A stretch of 64,000 nt of DNA, taken from assembly GCA_013289875.1 (NCBI GenBank), contig JABCZC010000010.1, forward strand, positions 1 to 64,000, read 5' to 3'. The translations under genes were made by a program, and so were the position numbers. This DNA comes from Acidobacteriota bacterium (lineage in GTDB: Bacteria > Acidobacteriota > Terriglobia > Terriglobales > Acidobacteriaceae). A model generated the notes under the pieces. That model was not told where the DNA came from and did no database searches. It was given only the letters and a program-made list of their open reading frames with translations. This document shows positions 17,061 through 25,935 of this stretch, piece by piece (positions within the stretch are counted from its first letter, which is position 1; the number at the start of each line of letters is the position of its first letter).

Positions 17061-19202
17061 TCACGACAACGCTTTTTCTGGTGAGGGTTTCGGACGGCTT
17101 ATGCGCAGCTTTCGCATTCTGTAGACTAACGAGGTGCGCTGCATTCCCAGTCGCGCTGCGGCGCCATTTCGACCGCCGACTACCCAATTGCTCGCATCGA
17201 GCGCACGGAGAATATGGTCTCGTTCTACCTCTTCAAGGCCTGTCATCGGGACGTTGACTCTCTTTTGAGCGCTGAACGGTTCCAGTTCGGAAATTGGAGC
17301 GCGCAATACCGTGTGAGGGGAAAGAATCACTGCTCGTTCTACGAAATTCTGCAACTCACGCACATTCCCTGGCCAGCGATATCGTACTAGAGCATCCATC
17401 GTCTCTATAGGAATTTGGTCGATACTCTTGTTCATTCGTCGAGCGTAGTGGGCTATAAAATGCCGCACAAGCTGCGGGATGTCCTCGCTGCGTTGCCGCA
17501 AGGGCGGGACGTGGATGGGAAACACCTTCAGCCGATAATAGAGGTCCTCGCGAAATGTCAGCTGCTTCACCATACTGGCCAAATCACGATGCGTGGCAGC
17601 GATCAGACGGACGTCAACCTTGTGCGTGCGGTTGCTGCCGAGCCTTTCGAATTCCTGCTCTTGCAGGACGCGCAGTAATTTCGCTTGAAGTTCCAGAGGG
17701 ATGTCGCCGACTTCGTCCAGAAAGAGTGTTCCCTTATTCGCAAGTTCGAAGCGTCCGATTTTCTGCGCGATCGCTCCGGTAAATGCTCCCTTTTCATGGC
17801 CGAACAGTTCGCTTTCCAGAAGCCCGAGGGGAATTGCGGCGCAGTTGAGTTTGACAAATGCCCTTTGCCGGCGGCCACTCAGATTGTGAATTGCGCGCGC
17901 AATGAGCTCTTTACCGGTTCCCGTCTCGCCCAGGATCAGCACGCTCGAATCCGTCGGTGCCACCACTGACACCAGGTCCAACGCGGTCTTCAAAGCGGGA
18001 CTCTCGCCAACAATTGCTCCGAATTCAGCGCGGATCTCCTCCTCGAGATACAGTCTCTGTTCCGCCTCTTTGTCTCTGTCCTTTATCGCAATTTCGTACT
18101 CCAGCGCATTCTCAACGGCAGTGGCAACCTGGCGGGCCACCTGTTCCAGAAAGGCAAACTCATCCTCGGCGAAAGCTCTTTCCGAGCGGCTGAAAGCACC
18201 CAAAACACCGATCACGCCCTTTCGACCGATGAGTGGTAGTTCGCATCCGGACTTCAGGCCCTCCGCCAGCACTTGCTCGAAGAAGATTTGCCCTTCGCTG
18301 TTTCCAAAACTCTCAGGGTCATGTTCGAGGTCCTCGAGTCTATTTATTAGTTGATTCTTGCCGGACAAGAAGGCTTTACCACAGGTCGAGCCCTTGATCG
18401 GAACAAGCGTGCCGTCGTGGATTGCGCCTCGACCTTCCGGGTTGTAAAGAATGGTCACCCGCAATTGGCCACCATCGGCGTGTGGCAAGAGCAAGGCGCA
18501 AAAATCACATCGCGTTACGCTAAGCAAATTTGTGGAAAGTGCCTCAAGCAAATGGCCGAGATCAAGCTTGGATGTCATGCTGTTCGTAATTCCAAGAAGC
18601 AAGCGCAGTCGATCGCGTTCATGCCGCAGCTTTTGTTCATTCATGTGCCGCTCAATTGCGATTTTCGCAATGTGACTGGCATTCTCGATCAACTGCAGAT
18701 CGGGAGCGCCAGGGCTACGCGCTTCGCGATAATGAATGGCGAAAGTCCCCAGGACTTTACCATCGCTCGTAAACAGGGGTCGCGACCACACTGCACGAAT
18801 TCCATAGGGCAAGAGCAGGTGACGATAATGATCCCAGATGGGGTCTTTGAGGATATCTGTCGCATATACCGGCTCCCTTCGATAAACAGCTGTTCCGCAG
18901 GATCCCCCTTTTGGACCAATAAGCATTGACCCTACGTGAGTGCTGAATCCGGGAAGACTGGGAGCCGCCGCGCAATGGAGTTGCCTTCCATCCTCATGAG
19001 GAAGCCAGATGCTACACAAAGTGCCTTCGCCTTGAGATTCAACCAATTGAGCAATGATCGTCAGAACTTCGGACAGGGGAGATCCAGCAAGAATCAACTT
19101 CAGAATGTTAAGTACAGACTCGCTGGAAAAGAGGGCCGACTCGTTCTGCGCCTGTTCAACTATCGATGAAAATTGTGCGGGAGACTGCGTTGCTCTCTCC
19201 AT
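17061..19202 (-). CDS. Sigma54-dependent activator, GAF-GAF-AAA+-HTH (FhlA/NorR-like layout)
   Basis: Enhancer-binding protein of 713 aa that would open sigma54 promoters. Two GAF-type sensor domains occupy about residues 30-190 and 205-370, followed by a short coiled linker. The AAA+ domain starts near residue 395 with [17 protein letters not shown], Walker [16 protein letters not shown], the sigma54-contact loop HEKGAFTGA, and Walker [17 protein letters not shown]; an arginine-rich sensor region ([13 protein letters not shown]) follows. A Fis-type helix-turn-helix ([20 protein letters not shown]) closes the protein. There is no receiver domain, so the signal is probably a small molecule bound by the GAF domains. 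A good ribosome-binding site (AAAGGA) precedes the ATG. It most likely controls the redox operon downstream. Confidence 0.95.
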   Translation of the reverse strand: MERATQSPAQFSSIVEQAQNESALFSSESVLNILKLILAGSPLSEVLTIIAQLVESQGEGTLCSIWLPHEDGRQLHCAAAPSLPGFSTHVGSMLIGPKGGSCGTAVYRREPVYATDILKDPIWDHYRHLLLPYGIRAVWSRPLFTSDGKVLGTFAIHYREARSPGAPDLQLIENASHIAKIAIERHMNEQKLRHERDRLRLLLGITNSMTSKLDLGHLLEALSTNLLSVTRCDFCALLLPHADGGQLRVTILYNPEGRGAIHDGTLVPIKGSTCGKAFLSGKNQLINRLEDLEHDPESFGNSEGQIFFEQVLAEGLKSGCELPLIGRKGVIGVLGAFSRSERAFAEDEFAFLEQVARQVATAVENALEYEIAIKDRDKEAEQRLYLEEEIRAEFGAIVGESPALKTALDLVSVVAPTDSSVLILGETGTGKELIARAIHNLSGRRQRAFVKLNCAAIPLGLLESELFGHEKGAFTGAIAQKIGRFELANKGTLFLDEVGDIPLELQAKLLRVLQEQEFERLGSNRTHKVDVRLIAATHRDLASMVKQLTFREDLYYRLKVFPIHVPPLRQRSEDIPQLVRHFIAHYARRMNKSIDQIPIETMDALVRYRWPGNVRELQNFVERAVILSPHTVLRAPISELEPFSAQKRVNVPMTGLEEVERDHILRALDASNWVVGGRNGAAARLGMQRTSLVYRMRKLRISRPKPSPEKALS

Positions 19203-19630
19203 GAGCTTTCCTTTCTCGGCGACACCTCCAGAAAGGAGGATGCTCCACAGCCGGGCGAGGGATCGCTGAAATATATTGGTCTGCCGATCGCTCTAACAGA
19301 TCCCAGCCTGCTGCATCTTCAAATTGTAGGACCCGGTGTCAAGTTAGATGCTCGACCAGGTCGGCTGGGATTCGAACCTCAGAACGGGAAGCTGAGTTCG
19401 GAAATTCCAGCCCCCCTTGAGCGTATTCTGCAAGATCGAGTTGACCGATCGCACAGAAATCCCGGCCAAGCCTGCGATCTGTGTCGCCGTCATATTCCGG
19501 GGGGCCAAACCAACGCAAGGAGAATGACTAATATGGAAGTCTGGTGAGAGCGAGTCGCAGCCGAGGTCCGCTGGTCTCCTTTTGCCCGGCGGCGTACACT
19601 GCGAGTTACGCAAGGTAAGGGAGGCGAGAC
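19203..19630. other. Intergenic region with a possible IS fragment
   Basis: About 430 bases between the divergent activator and radical SAM genes. It contains the transposase-like fragment at 19344-19493, listed separately, and otherwise no gene. A tRNA-like string (GGTTCGAATCCC on the minus strand near 19370) does not fold into a tRNA. Confidence 0.5.
19344..19493 (-). pseudogene. Possible transposase/helix-turn-helix remnant
   Basis: From an ATG at 19493 the frame reads MTATQIAGLAGISVRSVNSI and then loses protein character. This start looks like the helix-turn-helix that opens some IS1595-type transposases and related proteins. No terminal repeats, catalytic residues or downstream part are present, so at best it is a fragment. 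Weak evidence. Confidence 0.3.
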
Positions 19631-20767
19631 ATGGACGCTGCGACAATGGCCTCCTTCGAAAAGACCCGTAGTCTCTCGCATCAGGCAGTCCGATCTCTCT
19701 GCTACGCGCCCTTCGTTAATCTTTTCTTTGACCGGCTCGGCGACGCTCGCGTGTGCTGCTGGAACTGGAAGGTTCCGGTGGGAAATGTTCTCAGGAACAC
19801 TATGGATGAGATATGGAACGGTCCTGAGATCAATCAGCTCAGAGAAAAGCTTGCTGCCTATGAGCTTGCAAAGGGCTGTGAGTTCTGTGAGTTTCAGACC
19901 GCGGACGGCGTCCTCGGCGGCGCCAAGATGACGCAATTCGATCGCTTCCAAGTTTCTGCCCCCTCGCCGGCATGGCCAAAACAAATCGAATTCTCCATCA
20001 GCAACGCATGCAACCTCGAATGCGTTATGTGCGATGGCAATCACTCGTCGGCCATTCGCGCGCATCGAGAGAATCGCCCACCAATGCCACGTCTCTATTC
20101 CGACGCCTTTCTCGAGTCGATGCGCCCCTACCTGGCGCACCTCGCGCACGCCAAGTTCCTGGGTGGGGAACCTTTTCTGGTGACTGAGCACTTTCGCATC
20201 TGGGACATGATGCTCGAGGACGGCCTGACCACAACCTGTCATGTGACGACCAATGGAACTCAATACAACGATCGCATCCAGCGCTATCTGGATCGGCTCC
20301 GCTTTGCATTCGCCATATCGTTGGACGCTGCCACCAAGGAAACCTATGAGGTTATCCGTGTGAACGCCTCGTTTGACGAAGTCATGGCCAACAGTCGGCG
20401 ATTCAGGCAGTATGCCCGAGAACGGAAAACCGCATTCGGATTTACTTTTTGCCTCATGCGATCGAATTGGCATGAGTTCGGCCAGTTGTGCATGATGGCG
20501 GATGAGTGGGATGCGAATATGTCCGTCAATACCGTTCATAAGCCCGCCTCGCTCGGAATCTACACGCTGCCTGTGGCGGAACTTCGATTGGTCCTCGACG
20601 GACTGGAGCGTCAGGCCGGCGACCTAGACCGGCGACTGGTCCGTAACAAGAAAGTCTGGTTCGATGAGGTCGAGCGGATTCGCGCAAGAGTGCGCTCCGG
20701 CGACCGGCCGACCGGTCTGATCGTGATTGAGCCCGCTTCTCCTCGCGCGCAATCCGTCTCTGCTTAG
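19631..20767 (+). CDS. Radical SAM protein with N-terminal SPASM/twitch-like cysteines
   Basis: Radical S-adenosylmethionine enzyme, 378 aa. The 4Fe-4S motif CNLECVMC lies at about residue 125, followed by the usual FLGGEPFLV (GGE motif) and ISLDAATKETYEVIR. Ahead of it, residues 20-90 carry a SPASM-like segment: CYAPFVNLFFDRLG, RVCCWNWKVPVGNV, MDEIWNGPEINQLREKL and GCEFCEFQ. In most SPASM enzymes this part follows the radical SAM barrel; here it precedes it, a permuted order. GGGAGG stands 8 bases before the ATG. No precursor peptide or partner gene is visible nearby. Reaction unknown; peptide or sugar modification is inferred from the family. Confidence 0.88.
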   Translation: MDAATMASFEKTRSLSHQAVRSLCYAPFVNLFFDRLGDARVCCWNWKVPVGNVLRNTMDEIWNGPEINQLREKLAAYELAKGCEFCEFQTADGVLGGAKMTQFDRFQVSAPSPAWPKQIEFSISNACNLECVMCDGNHSSAIRAHRENRPPMPRLYSDAFLESMRPYLAHLAHAKFLGGEPFLVTEHFRIWDMMLEDGLTTTCHVTTNGTQYNDRIQRYLDRLRFAFAISLDAATKETYEVIRVNASFDEVMANSRRFRQYARERKTAFGFTFCLMRSNWHEFGQLCMMADEWDANMSVNTVHKPASLGIYTLPVAELRLVLDGLERQAGDLDRRLVRNKKVWFDEVERIRARVRSGDRPTGLIVIEPASPRAQSVSA

Positions 20768-20808
20768 CCGCACCCCGCTCGGTGATACGATTGGACCGCG
20801 GAGGGGCG

Positions 20809-21048
20809 ATGGTTACAACATTGGCCGTGAATATCATGGACGGCGACAAAGTCGTCGCTTCCCGGGAGATCAATTTCCTCGACGGCCCCCCGGACCCGTT
20901 GCCGTTTGTCGGAGACCTCATCGCTATTACTGTAGAAGGCACTGTCTTCCGCGGAAAAGTCAGCGACCGGAACTTCGATTACACCCAGTTTCAGGAAGGC
21001 AACGACGATCCCGGATTCGTCCTCACCGTGTGGGCCGACGTCCAATAG
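20809..21048 (+). CDS. Small protein of unknown function (79 aa)
   Basis: The ATG at 20809 has a good GGAGGGG ribosome-binding site, better than the track start at 20782. The sequence begins MVTTLAVNIMDGDKVVASRE and looks like a small beta-rich fold; the stretch FVGDLIAITVEGTVFRGKV resembles an SH3-like barrel. No membrane segments or motifs. It lies 41 bases after the radical SAM gene and 39 before the FUSC gene, so it may be co-transcribed. Function not recognised. Confidence 0.7.
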   Translation: MVTTLAVNIMDGDKVVASREINFLDGPPDPLPFVGDLIAITVEGTVFRGKVSDRNFDYTQFQEGNDDPGFVLTVWADVQ

Positions 21049-21087
21049 GCAAGGCATCTGCGGCATGATTCTGAGAGGATGATGCCT

Positions 21088-21624
21088 ATGCCCAACTCAG
21101 AAGCTCCCGAGGTCGCCGTTTCCTGGTGGCGCAGGTGGAATATCCGCAGCCGTGCCATCGACGCTTTCAAAACCGGTCTCGCCGCCGTACTTTGCTTGTG
21201 GCTTGGGCAGATTTTCAGGCTGGAGCACGGCTACTGGGCCGCCGTTACGGCCATCGTTGTTATGGGTTCCGACGCTGCGATCACCCTTGCCACAAGCCGC
21301 GACCGCATCATCGGTACCGCCATCGGAGCCACTCTGGGCTGGATCACCTGGTATCTCTGGCATGGCCACTACCTGATCTATGGACTGGCAGTGATGCTCT
21401 GCGTCTTCGTTTGCAGCACCCTGGCTTTCGAAAAAGCGGGACGCCTCGCCGCCGTGACCCTCACCATCGTCGCCCTCATCAGCATCGACGATGGTCCTGC
21501 TCAGGCTGCGCTCGCGAGATTTTTGGAGGTTGGCTTAGGAATCGTTGTTGCTTTCGCCGTCACCCTGCTCGTCTTCCCATCCCCACCCGCTAAGACGGAC
21601 GCGAAAACCCCCGCCGCCGTTTGA
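21088..21624 (+). CDS. FUSC-family inner-membrane protein (short form)
   Basis: Integral membrane protein of about 178 aa resembling the N-terminal membrane half of the fusaric-acid-resistance (FUSC/AaeB) family. Three ATGs lie close together; the one at 21088 fits the GAGAGG ribosome-binding site best. Membrane segments: AFKTGLAAVLCLWLGQIF, YWAAVTAIVVMG, RIIGTAIGATLGWITWYLW, YGLAVMLCVFVCSTLAF, LAAVTLTIVALISI and VGLGIVVAFAVTLLVF. The cytoplasmic half and a periplasmic adaptor partner are missing, so efflux function is uncertain. Confidence 0.83.
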   Translation: MPNSEAPEVAVSWWRRWNIRSRAIDAFKTGLAAVLCLWLGQIFRLEHGYWAAVTAIVVMGSDAAITLATSRDRIIGTAIGATLGWITWYLWHGHYLIYGLAVMLCVFVCSTLAFEKAGRLAAVTLTIVALISIDDGPAQAALARFLEVGLGIVVAFAVTLLVFPSPPAKTDAKTPAAV

Positions 21625-21661
21625 TAAGTCTGGTACATACTCTGATGTGAGGGAAACTCAT

Positions 21662-21952
21662 ATGGTCTTCGGAATCGTTTATTTAGGACTGTGGCTTGTC
21701 GCGGCATGGGTGATCAAGTCGTGGGCTGAAGCCTGGGACAAGCCCGGCCTACCCTACTTCGTCTGTTCTCTCTCCTTCACACCGCTTATGCCAGCCTTTG
21801 TGCTCCTGTTCCATGGGCCGGATCAGGAGTGGGTCGAAGGGCATGCGATTGCAGCAGGGAAGTTGAAGCGATGCTTTCGTTGCAAGGAAGCAATCCGATT
21901 CGGGGCCGTGATGTGCCGGTTCTGCGGGTCGGCGCAACCGTCGGCTGAGTAG
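21662..21952 (+). CDS. Small membrane protein with C-terminal zinc ribbon
   Basis: The ATG at 21662 opens a 96-residue protein; upstream codons in the track belong to another frame of the FUSC gene. Two membrane segments (GIVYLGLWLVAAWVIKSW and FVCSLSFTPLMPAFVLLFH) are followed by a cytoplasmic zinc ribbon, CFRCKEAIRFGAVMCRFCG, with two CxxC knuckles. Such small TM-plus-ribbon proteins are common, and their role is unknown. Codirectional with its neighbours; a separate promoter cannot be told. Confidence 0.7.
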   Translation: MVFGIVYLGLWLVAAWVIKSWAEAWDKPGLPYFVCSLSFTPLMPAFVLLFHGPDQEWVEGHAIAAGKLKRCFRCKEAIRFGAVMCRFCGSAQPSAE

Positions 21953-21996
21953 AGCGAACACCTCCCAAACTCTCCCAACAGGAGTAAACTGTCTTC

Positions 21997-22719
21997 ATGA
22001 GGCGCTTCGCCGCCATCGCGCTGCTCGTCGCTGGACTCGCGCTGCCCGCCTGCGCTCAGCGGGGCGGATCCCGCGGCGGATTCTCGGGACATTCTTCCTC
22101 GGGCTTTCACGGTGGATTCACCGGCTCCGCTCCTTCGGGCTTTTCCGGCAATCGCTTCACCGCTCCTCAGCGCTATACCGCCGGGCCGTCCTTACGCAGT
22201 GCGCCGTCTTTTGCGAGACCTGGATTCGGCGGATCGTATGCCCGCTCGCCGTACTACGGTGCCGGCCGCTATTCAGGAGCCCCCTATCGCAGGGTCTACG
22301 TCTGGCGTTACGGAGCCTGGTCCTCCTATCTTGTTCCCGGTTGGATTGGCCCCGGTTACCTGGGATATCCGGATACTGGCTACTATGACGATTCATCAAC
22401 CTCTGCCGGCTACGCCGCTCCCGCGTACGACGTCCAAGCAGACCAGCAGGATCAATCGCAACCTCGGGAGCCTTACTACCCCTCAATTGGCCCATCGAAT
22501 TCATCTCCCGTCCCGCAAAGCGAGGACGCGGTGATGCTCGTTTTCAAGGACGGGCGGACTCCGCTGGAGATTCACAACTACGCCCTCACCCCGACTACCC
22601 TCTATGTCCTGGACCAGCAACGCCGCGAGATCTCGGTCGAAGAAATCGATCTCGCCGCGACTCAGAAAGTGAATCGCGACGCAGGCATCGACTTTCAATT
22701 TCCTGTGACCTCGAACTAG
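21997..22719 (+). CDS. Secreted Gly/Ser/Tyr-rich protein of unknown function
   Basis: 240 aa with a signal peptide (MRRFAAIALLVAGLALPACA; the cysteine at about residue 19 could also suit a lipoprotein, though the lipobox is imperfect). The mature N-terminal half is low-complexity and rich in Gly, Ser, Tyr and Pro (GGSRGGFSGHSSSGFHGG). The C-terminal 80 residues look folded: VMLVFKDGRTPLEIHNYALT and REISVEEIDLAATQKVN. This layout recurs in Acidobacteria as surface or matrix proteins of unknown role. AGGAG precedes the start. Confidence 0.75.
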   Translation: MRRFAAIALLVAGLALPACAQRGGSRGGFSGHSSSGFHGGFTGSAPSGFSGNRFTAPQRYTAGPSLRSAPSFARPGFGGSYARSPYYGAGRYSGAPYRRVYVWRYGAWSSYLVPGWIGPGYLGYPDTGYYDDSSTSAGYAAPAYDVQADQQDQSQPREPYYPSIGPSNSSPVPQSEDAVMLVFKDGRTPLEIHNYALTPTTLYVLDQQRREISVEEIDLAATQKVNRDAGIDFQFPVTSN

Positions 22720-22955
22720 CTGGGTAAACGTGCAAAATCGCTGAGAGCGATTCCGTACCATATCTTAGACCTGATCCCCGAAGACTGAACCATTCATAAT
22801 TTGGAAGGCTCGTAGTGAAAAAGGAGCTTTTCGAGGTGAATAAGACGAAGTACACGGCAAAGAGGATCGTAGCGGCGGTCAGGCGGAAGGAGGGTGGCCG
22901 GGCGACGAAGGGCTCTGCATTTGTAACACAGTAGTACCAAGCCTCGATCGGGAAT

Positions 22956-24737
22956 CTATGTATACGTATAGACGTCTGCCGCCGATTTCACGGTCGTGCC
23001 CACGTCCGTGTAGAGAGTGACGTCGACAGCTCCCGCCGCGTTTGGTGGGGCGTTCACGGTGATCTCAGAATCGCTGACGATCGTAAAAGTGTTCGTGTAC
23101 GCCGTGCCAAAGTCGACTGCGATAATTCCAACTCCCTGAAAGCCTGTTCCGGTGATCGTGACTAATGTGCCCCCGGCAGCCGGGCCGGACGTCGGCGAGA
23201 CGGCAGTAATCGCCGGGAACGTCGCAAACCTGAATTGTTGGGTTGCGTTCTCAACCACCGAGGTGCCCGCGAGTGCCGTAACCGTGACGCCCACGATCCC
23301 GGCCGGGTGAGCGGGCGTGATGACGTCGATTTCAGAATCGGAGACGACCTTCATTTGCGGCGCCGGTGTACTGCCAAAGTTGACGACCGCCGCCGTGGCG
23401 AGGTGAGTGCCACTGATCGTCACCGCGTCTCCGCCGGTTGCCACGCCGCCGGGCGGCGATATGCCCGTAATCGTCGGCACCTCGGGCGGATTCGCCGCAG
23501 CGGCGTAACAGGATTCCAGATTATCGAGGTTGTTGGCCAGGGAATTATCGGCGACGGTGGTGAGGTACCAGTTTTGCTCGATGACGTTGGCGCGCACGCC
23601 ATCGGCTTCCGTATAGAACGAGTTCTGTCCGCCATTAATCAGGTCGATGACGTCCGATTCGGTGAGCAGCCACCGGCCATCGGTAGCGGCGTTGCCTGGG
23701 CCGCCGACATGCGTGATATAGGGATTGCCGCTTTCGTCGCGGCCCTTGAGGACGCAATCGATCTGGAAGTCGCCAGCGGGCAGGAGTGGCGGCGGGGGCG
23801 GCGGCGGCGTTGGGATTACACAGGACTGATCCGACTGCGACCAGTATGACGTGACGGTAGTTCCGTTGACGACACCGCCTGAGGCGCAGACGTCGCAGAT
23901 TTCATTCCAGCTGGTGGAGTTGCGCGGGTTGACCTGCCAGGCGGTGCCGGCAATATCTGTCATGGATTCAATGAGCTCGTGTGTGTAGACGAAGGTGATT
24001 TGCTGAAGTGTGCCGTAGCTGATGTAAGCGAAGGCCCACTGATTTCCATACTGATCGGACGTGACAGAATGCTCACCGAATGGGCCAGTGGTGGTGTAGC
24101 CGGGCGGCATGAAGACGACGATCAGGGCGTTAATTATTCCGCCAGTGATAGATGATTCAGACCCGGGCAACGCGGGATAGGCCTTGAAGAGAGGGTCGTT
24201 GAGGTAATTGCTGACCTCGTTGGCAACATCGCTGAGGGAGAACGGGTTGTTCGGAGGATTGGCAGGTATGACGAGCGGTCCGATGGATGAAGAGAAGCCG
24301 CCGGAAAAGGGAGCCGAACCACCGGGACCGCCGACCCCGTACTGTTGGAGTTTCGAGAAGTAGTTCGTCGTGGGGTTGTTGAATCGGTCGTCGAGTTTGC
24401 TGAGTGCCAGATAGATGGCGCCTAAGCTGGGATTGAGGCTGCTACTGTTCCAGGCCGATCCCCAGAAGAGGTAGATCACATCCGCATAGGGATTCGTCGG
24501 GCCACCGTTGTTTGAGGTCGTGGTGCTGGCGGGAGCGTCGCCGGGGTTGTGGTAGTTCGTGCCCCCGCCGGAGACATCTATTGCGTCCGGAGGAGGGGGC
24601 GTGACGCCGCTCGCAGGCGTTGCGGGCACTGCGGGTGAAGCCGGGGTGAGATGCACCTGGCGATAAGGGGGGCGCGCCAGGTGATAACGCTGAGGAACGG
24701 GGTGTTTCGGATCGGGTGCGACCGGAGGTTTCGGCAT
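22956..24737 (-). CDS. HExxx/EXORDIUM-like protein with two IPT/TIG domains
   Basis: 593 aa. Residues 80-300 form a domain with YADVIYLFWGSAW and FVYTHELIESMTDIAGTAWQ, similar to the EXORDIUM/phosphate-induced protein fold, where a HExxE...TD motif recalls zinc peptidases. A WNEICDVCASGG segment and a proline run (PPPPPPLLPAGD) follow. The C-terminus has two IPT/TIG Ig-like domains, PTITGISPPGGVATGGDAVT and AVSPTSGPAAGGTLVTITG. There is no classical signal peptide: the N-terminus is proline-rich (MPKPPVAPDPKHPVP), so export may use another route or the start may be wrong. AAGGGA lies well placed before the ATG. Function unknown; surface adhesion or peptidase are possibilities. Confidence 0.75.
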   Translation of the reverse strand: MPKPPVAPDPKHPVPQRYHLARPPYRQVHLTPASPAVPATPASGVTPPPPDAIDVSGGGTNYHNPGDAPASTTTSNNGGPTNPYADVIYLFWGSAWNSSSLNPSLGAIYLALSKLDDRFNNPTTNYFSKLQQYGVGGPGGSAPFSGGFSSSIGPLVIPANPPNNPFSLSDVANEVSNYLNDPLFKAYPALPGSESSITGGIINALIVVFMPPGYTTTGPFGEHSVTSDQYGNQWAFAYISYGTLQQITFVYTHELIESMTDIAGTAWQVNPRNSTSWNEICDVCASGGVVNGTTVTSYWSQSDQSCVIPTPPPPPPPLLPAGDFQIDCVLKGRDESGNPYITHVGGPGNAATDGRWLLTESDVIDLINGGQNSFYTEADGVRANVIEQNWYLTTVADNSLANNLDNLESCYAAAANPPEVPTITGISPPGGVATGGDAVTISGTHLATAAVVNFGSTPAPQMKVVSDSEIDVITPAHPAGIVGVTVTALAGTSVVENATQQFRFATFPAITAVSPTSGPAAGGTLVTITGTGFQGVGIIAVDFGTAYTNTFTIVSDSEITVNAPPNAAGAVDVTLYTDVGTTVKSAADVYTYT

Positions 24738-25167
24738 AAGTTTGTCCCTTGAAAAATTCGGTTCGGTCCCGCTGCTTAAGAGATTCTCGAACTAGTCGCG
24801 TCGACCGCCTTATCATTTTGCTAATCGGCAGTGTGAAAAGGGCCTTCCGTTTCCAGAGGGCCCCTTCTTCTGTCCGTCGATCTTGCAGTCGTGCGATTAG
24901 TATCTCCTGGTTGGTCTATCGCCGACAACGACGTCGCGATCGTCCACAACACGCTCACTGATTCGTTCATTCTCCAGGGTGCGGTCGGACGTGAGGTCCG
25001 AAAATCGAGTTGTCCTCGCAAGTACGATGCTTGTTCCACAAACCCTATGAACACAACCAAGCCCTGGGTGCGAGGATCTAGCCGTATCGCAGGCAAGGGG
25101 GATAGGCCAGTTTGTCGGGGTAACTTCTAACTTGCAGATACATCGATAAGCTTGCGACGGCAACGAC
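24738..25167. other. Intergenic region, only a weak hairpin
   Basis: About 430 bases between the TIG protein start and the response regulator end. ORFs on both strands lack ribosome-binding sites and protein-like patterns. One imperfect hairpin, AAGGGCC with GGCCCCTT near 24838-24868 followed by a T/C-rich stretch, might be a weak terminator. Nothing else was recognised. Confidence 0.45.
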
Positions 25168-25935
25168 TCAGGTTCGTTTGCCTAGCAGGCGTTCGACGGC
25201 GTCGCGCTGGTAACGCGACATTCGCAGCTCTTCTCCGCTGTGCAAAAGCACGATATGGCTGCCTTGAAACCACGGTTGCACTTCGCGAATACGATGCAGA
25301 TTGACGATAGTGGAGCGGTGGATGCGGACGAAGTCGCGCGGGTCGAGTTTTTCCATCAGCGCCTGAAGGGTTTCTCGCACGTCGTAAACACGGCGTGACA
25401 CATGGAGCCGGGCATAGTTGTCTTCGGCTTCTATCCAGTCGATATCGGCGACAGGAACGAAAAGAATGCGGCCCCGCGTGGAGACGGTAAGACGCTGCGC
25501 ATAGTCGGATTGAGACCGCGTGCGATCGAGCAGAGAGAAGAGGCGCTGTGCGGCTTCCTTGTCCAGTCGGCCGAGGGAGCGGTCACGAGCACGCGCCAGA
25601 GCCCGTGAGAGCCGGTCTGCGGCAAAGGGCTTAAGCAGATAGTCGACCGCATTGGCATCAAATGCATGGAGCGCATAACGATCAAATGCAGTTACAAATA
25701 TCGTCATTGGCATCTGCTCGACACCGATGGTTTCAACCACGCGAAAGCCGTCCATCTCGGGCATCTGCACATCGAGAAAGACCAGATCGGGTTGGGTGCG
25801 GCGGATGGCGTCGATGGCGGATTCTCCGTCGCCGCACTGGCCGATGACGCTGACGCCGGATTCGCTCCTGAGCAGGCGCAACAACGCCTTGCGGGCGAGG
25901 ACTTCGTCGTCGACAATGAGGGCTCGCAGACTCAT
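25168..25935 (-). CDS. LytTR-family response regulator
   Basis: 255-residue response regulator with an N-terminal receiver domain (LIVDDEVLARKALLRLL, phosphoacceptor aspartate in LVFLDVQMPEMDG, lysine in DYLLKPF) and a C-terminal LytTR DNA-binding domain (ILFVPVADIDWIEAEDNYAR, FVRIHRSTIVNLHRI). It acts in the cytoplasm and is phosphorylated by the partner kinase encoded just upstream, with a 4-base ATGA overlap. LytTR regulators often control envelope or exopolysaccharide genes; the target here is not visible. Confidence 0.95.
   Translation of the reverse strand: MSLRALIVDDEVLARKALLRLLRSESGVSVIGQCGDGESAIDAIRRTQPDLVFLDVQMPEMDGFRVVETIGVEQMPMTIFVTAFDRYALHAFDANAVDYLLKPFAADRLSRALARARDRSLGRLDKEAAQRLFSLLDRTRSQSDYAQRLTVSTRGRILFVPVADIDWIEAEDNYARLHVSRRVYDVRETLQALMEKLDPRDFVRIHRSTIVNLHRIREVQPWFQGSHIVLLHSGEELRMSRYQRDAVERLLGKRT

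Noticed and set aside
16887-17084. 65-aa plus-strand ORF downstream of the plus sigma54 promoter
   Set aside because: No ribosome-binding site, no protein-like pattern; it runs antisense into the activator gene.
19355-19420. tRNA-like string GGTTCGAATCCC on the minus strand
   Set aside because: The T-stem does not pair, and no acceptor or anticodon arms could be built, so it is not a tRNA; a tRNA-end remnant is possible but unsupported.
19490-20539. 349-aa minus-strand ORF
   Set aside because: It is the antisense of the radical SAM gene, has no domain pattern and no ribosome-binding site.
22800-22934. Small plus frame KKELFEVNKTKYTAKRIVAA with GTG start
   Set aside because: Faintly like the start of an IS3-type transposase, but only 40 codons and no further IS feature; too weak to annotate.
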